Shown here: positions 4,670-5,644 of the stretch, in pieces
Numbering within the stretch: the stretch's first letter is position 1
Layout of the letters: each line of letters starts with the position of its first letter
Assembly (NCBI GenBank): GCA_001786805.1
Contig: MFTJ01000004.1
Coordinates: 1-5,644 of the forward strand
DNA from: Candidatus Nomurabacteria bacterium RIFCSPHIGHO2_01_FULL_39_10
GTDB taxonomy: Bacteria; Patescibacteriota; Minisyncoccia; Phycocordibacterales; UBA9973
DNA: 5,644 nt
Direction of reading: 5' to 3'
Notes under the pieces: generated by a model
Databases searched by the model: none
Seen by the model: only the letters and a program-made list of their open reading frames with translations
Told to the model about the DNA's origin: nothing
Program-made: the position numbers and the translations under genes

Positions 4670-5644
4670 ATGCTCCACAAAAAAGACCTCCACCTTCTCT
4701 ACGAACTCGACTGCAACTATCGTAAAACATTTACACAGATCGGCAAAAAAATACGCATGAGCGAGCAATTAGTCAGCTATAAAATACATTCCTATGAAGA
4801 AAAAAAAATAATTCTTGACTACGTTCCTAACATCGACTATTCTCGTTTTGGCTATTTCACTTTTCTTGTCTTCTTTAAAGTCCATTACAGTAACGAACAA
4901 AGCTTTGATCGTCTGATTCACAAACTAAAGCAGCACGAAAACATCACCTCCATCATCGAATGCGACGGCAACTACGACCTTATTGCTACCTTTGCCGCCA
5001 AAAACCCCTCCTCATTCAACAAAAAACTTAAACAACTTGTCTCCGAAAACCCCAAAGAACTGCGTCATCATACCATTCTCACAACCGTCGTTGAACACCA
5101 CTTCCCTCGCAGTTATTTAGTCAATAGCGAAGAACGCTTCGATATCATTTTAGGTGGAGACAGAGAGGAACTGCCCATTGATGAAACTGATAAAAAAATC
5201 ATCCACTGTCTCATAAACGGCAAAAAGAAAATCATCGACATCTCCCAATCCCTCAAAATCACTCCCAAAACCGCCCTCAACCATCTACATCAATTAGAAC
5301 AGCAGCAAATTCTCAAAGCCTATCGCGTCCTCTTCAACCCAAGCTCCATGGGCGTTAACGCCAATATAATTCTGGTACGCTACCGCAATATTACCGTTGA
5401 TAAAGAAGAAGAATTCCGCCGCTTTTGTAAATACCACCCCAACGTCATTGAATTCACAAAAACATTTGGCGAATGGGACGTTGTTGTTCACACCGAAACT
5501 GTGCACCGGGAACAATTCCGCAAACTCTCATTACAAATCCGTGAAAAATTCGACGACATCATCGAAAACATCGACAACTTTCGCGTCTTTGCCAACCACA
5601 AAAAACAATATTTACCGCAGGAATATTTTGACGAGGAGAAATGA
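4670..5644 (+). CDS. Tandem Lrp/AsnC family transcriptional regulator (two HTH-RAM modules)
   Basis: This 324-residue protein consists of two Lrp/AsnC modules in a row. Module 1 has a winged HTH at about 5-50 (LLYELDCNYRKTFTQIGKKI, then SEQLVSYKIHSYEE) and a RAM/AsnC effector domain at about 60-148, with GNYDLIATF at 100-108. Module 2 has an HTH at about 170-216 (DETDKKIIHCLINGKKKI, then TPKTALNHLHQLE) and a RAM domain at about 225-312, with GEWDVVVHTET at 267-277. The G-x-[YW]-D turns are the family's usual signature. Ordinary Lrp proteins are about 150 residues, so this is a fused pair able to act as a built-in dimer; such tandem forms occur in archaea. The effector is unknown. It is divergent from the MFS gene, and repeated octamers in the shared promoter suggest it regulates both. 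The gene is complete, its TGA being the last three bases of the window. Confidence 0.88.
   Translation: MLHKKDLHLLYELDCNYRKTFTQIGKKIRMSEQLVSYKIHSYEEKKIILDYVPNIDYSRFGYFTFLVFFKVHYSNEQSFDRLIHKLKQHENITSIIECDGNYDLIATFAAKNPSSFNKKLKQLVSENPKELRHHTILTTVVEHHFPRSYLVNSEERFDIILGGDREELPIDETDKKIIHCLINGKKKIIDISQSLKITPKTALNHLHQLEQQQILKAYRVLFNPSSMGVNANIILVRYRNITVDKEEEFRRFCKYHPNVIEFTKTFGEWDVVVHTETVHREQFRKLSLQIREKFDDIIENIDNFRVFANHKKQYLPQEYFDEEK

Noticed and set aside
5294..5515. Open frame of 73 codons on the minus strand
   Set aside because: It is antisense to the second RAM domain of the regulator, with no domain or promoter of its own.

Overview
The window looks like an AT-rich archaeal chromosome segment. 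Clear TATA-like boxes sit about 24-30 bp upstream of the chosen starts, no convincing Shine-Dalgarno sequences are visible, and T-rich tracts follow genes. It also carries a tandem Lrp/AsnC-type regulator, a DUF6159 membrane protein and a COG1373-type ATPase, a combination often seen in small-genome (DPANN, Woesearchaeota-like) archaea. That placement is inference: there is no rRNA or other marker gene here.

Layout: four genes read leftwards and one reads rightwards. Positions 1-350 (-) hold the N-terminal part of a DUF6159 membrane protein, cut by the window edge. Positions 383-1642 (-) encode an AAA ATPase with a DUF4143 and nuclease-like C-terminus. Positions 1643-1938 are intergenic, with a 119-nt inverted-repeat element. 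Positions 1939-2802 (-) encode a MepA-like (peptidase M74, LAS family) metallopeptidase with a probable N-terminal signal. Positions 2803-3266 form the largest non-coding stretch. It holds a long imperfect inverted repeat (2956-3051), followed by a strongly structured element (3074-3229) that ends in a T7 tract and looks like an uncharacterised small RNA or a complex, possibly bidirectional terminator. Positions 3267-4388 (-) encode an MFS transporter. It is divergent, across a 281-bp promoter region, from a two-module Lrp/AsnC regulator at 4670-5644 (+), which is complete and ends exactly at the window edge.

The clearest functional pairing is MFS transporter plus divergent regulator. Their shared promoter region contains four copies of the octamer GAAAAATA or its complement, a candidate operator for that regulator. 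The other leftward genes each seem to have their own TATA box, so no long operon is evident. Sampled lines show C exceeding G on the + strand under genes of both orientations, which suggests a replication-strand skew with the minus strand as the leading strand.

Most worth following up: the structured RNA-like element at 3074-3229 with its competing pairings, the repeated octamer in the MFS/regulator promoter region, the 2956-3051 inverted repeat, and a bacterial-type murein endopeptidase fold in an apparently archaeal genome. No CRISPR array, tRNA, rRNA or transposase is visible.
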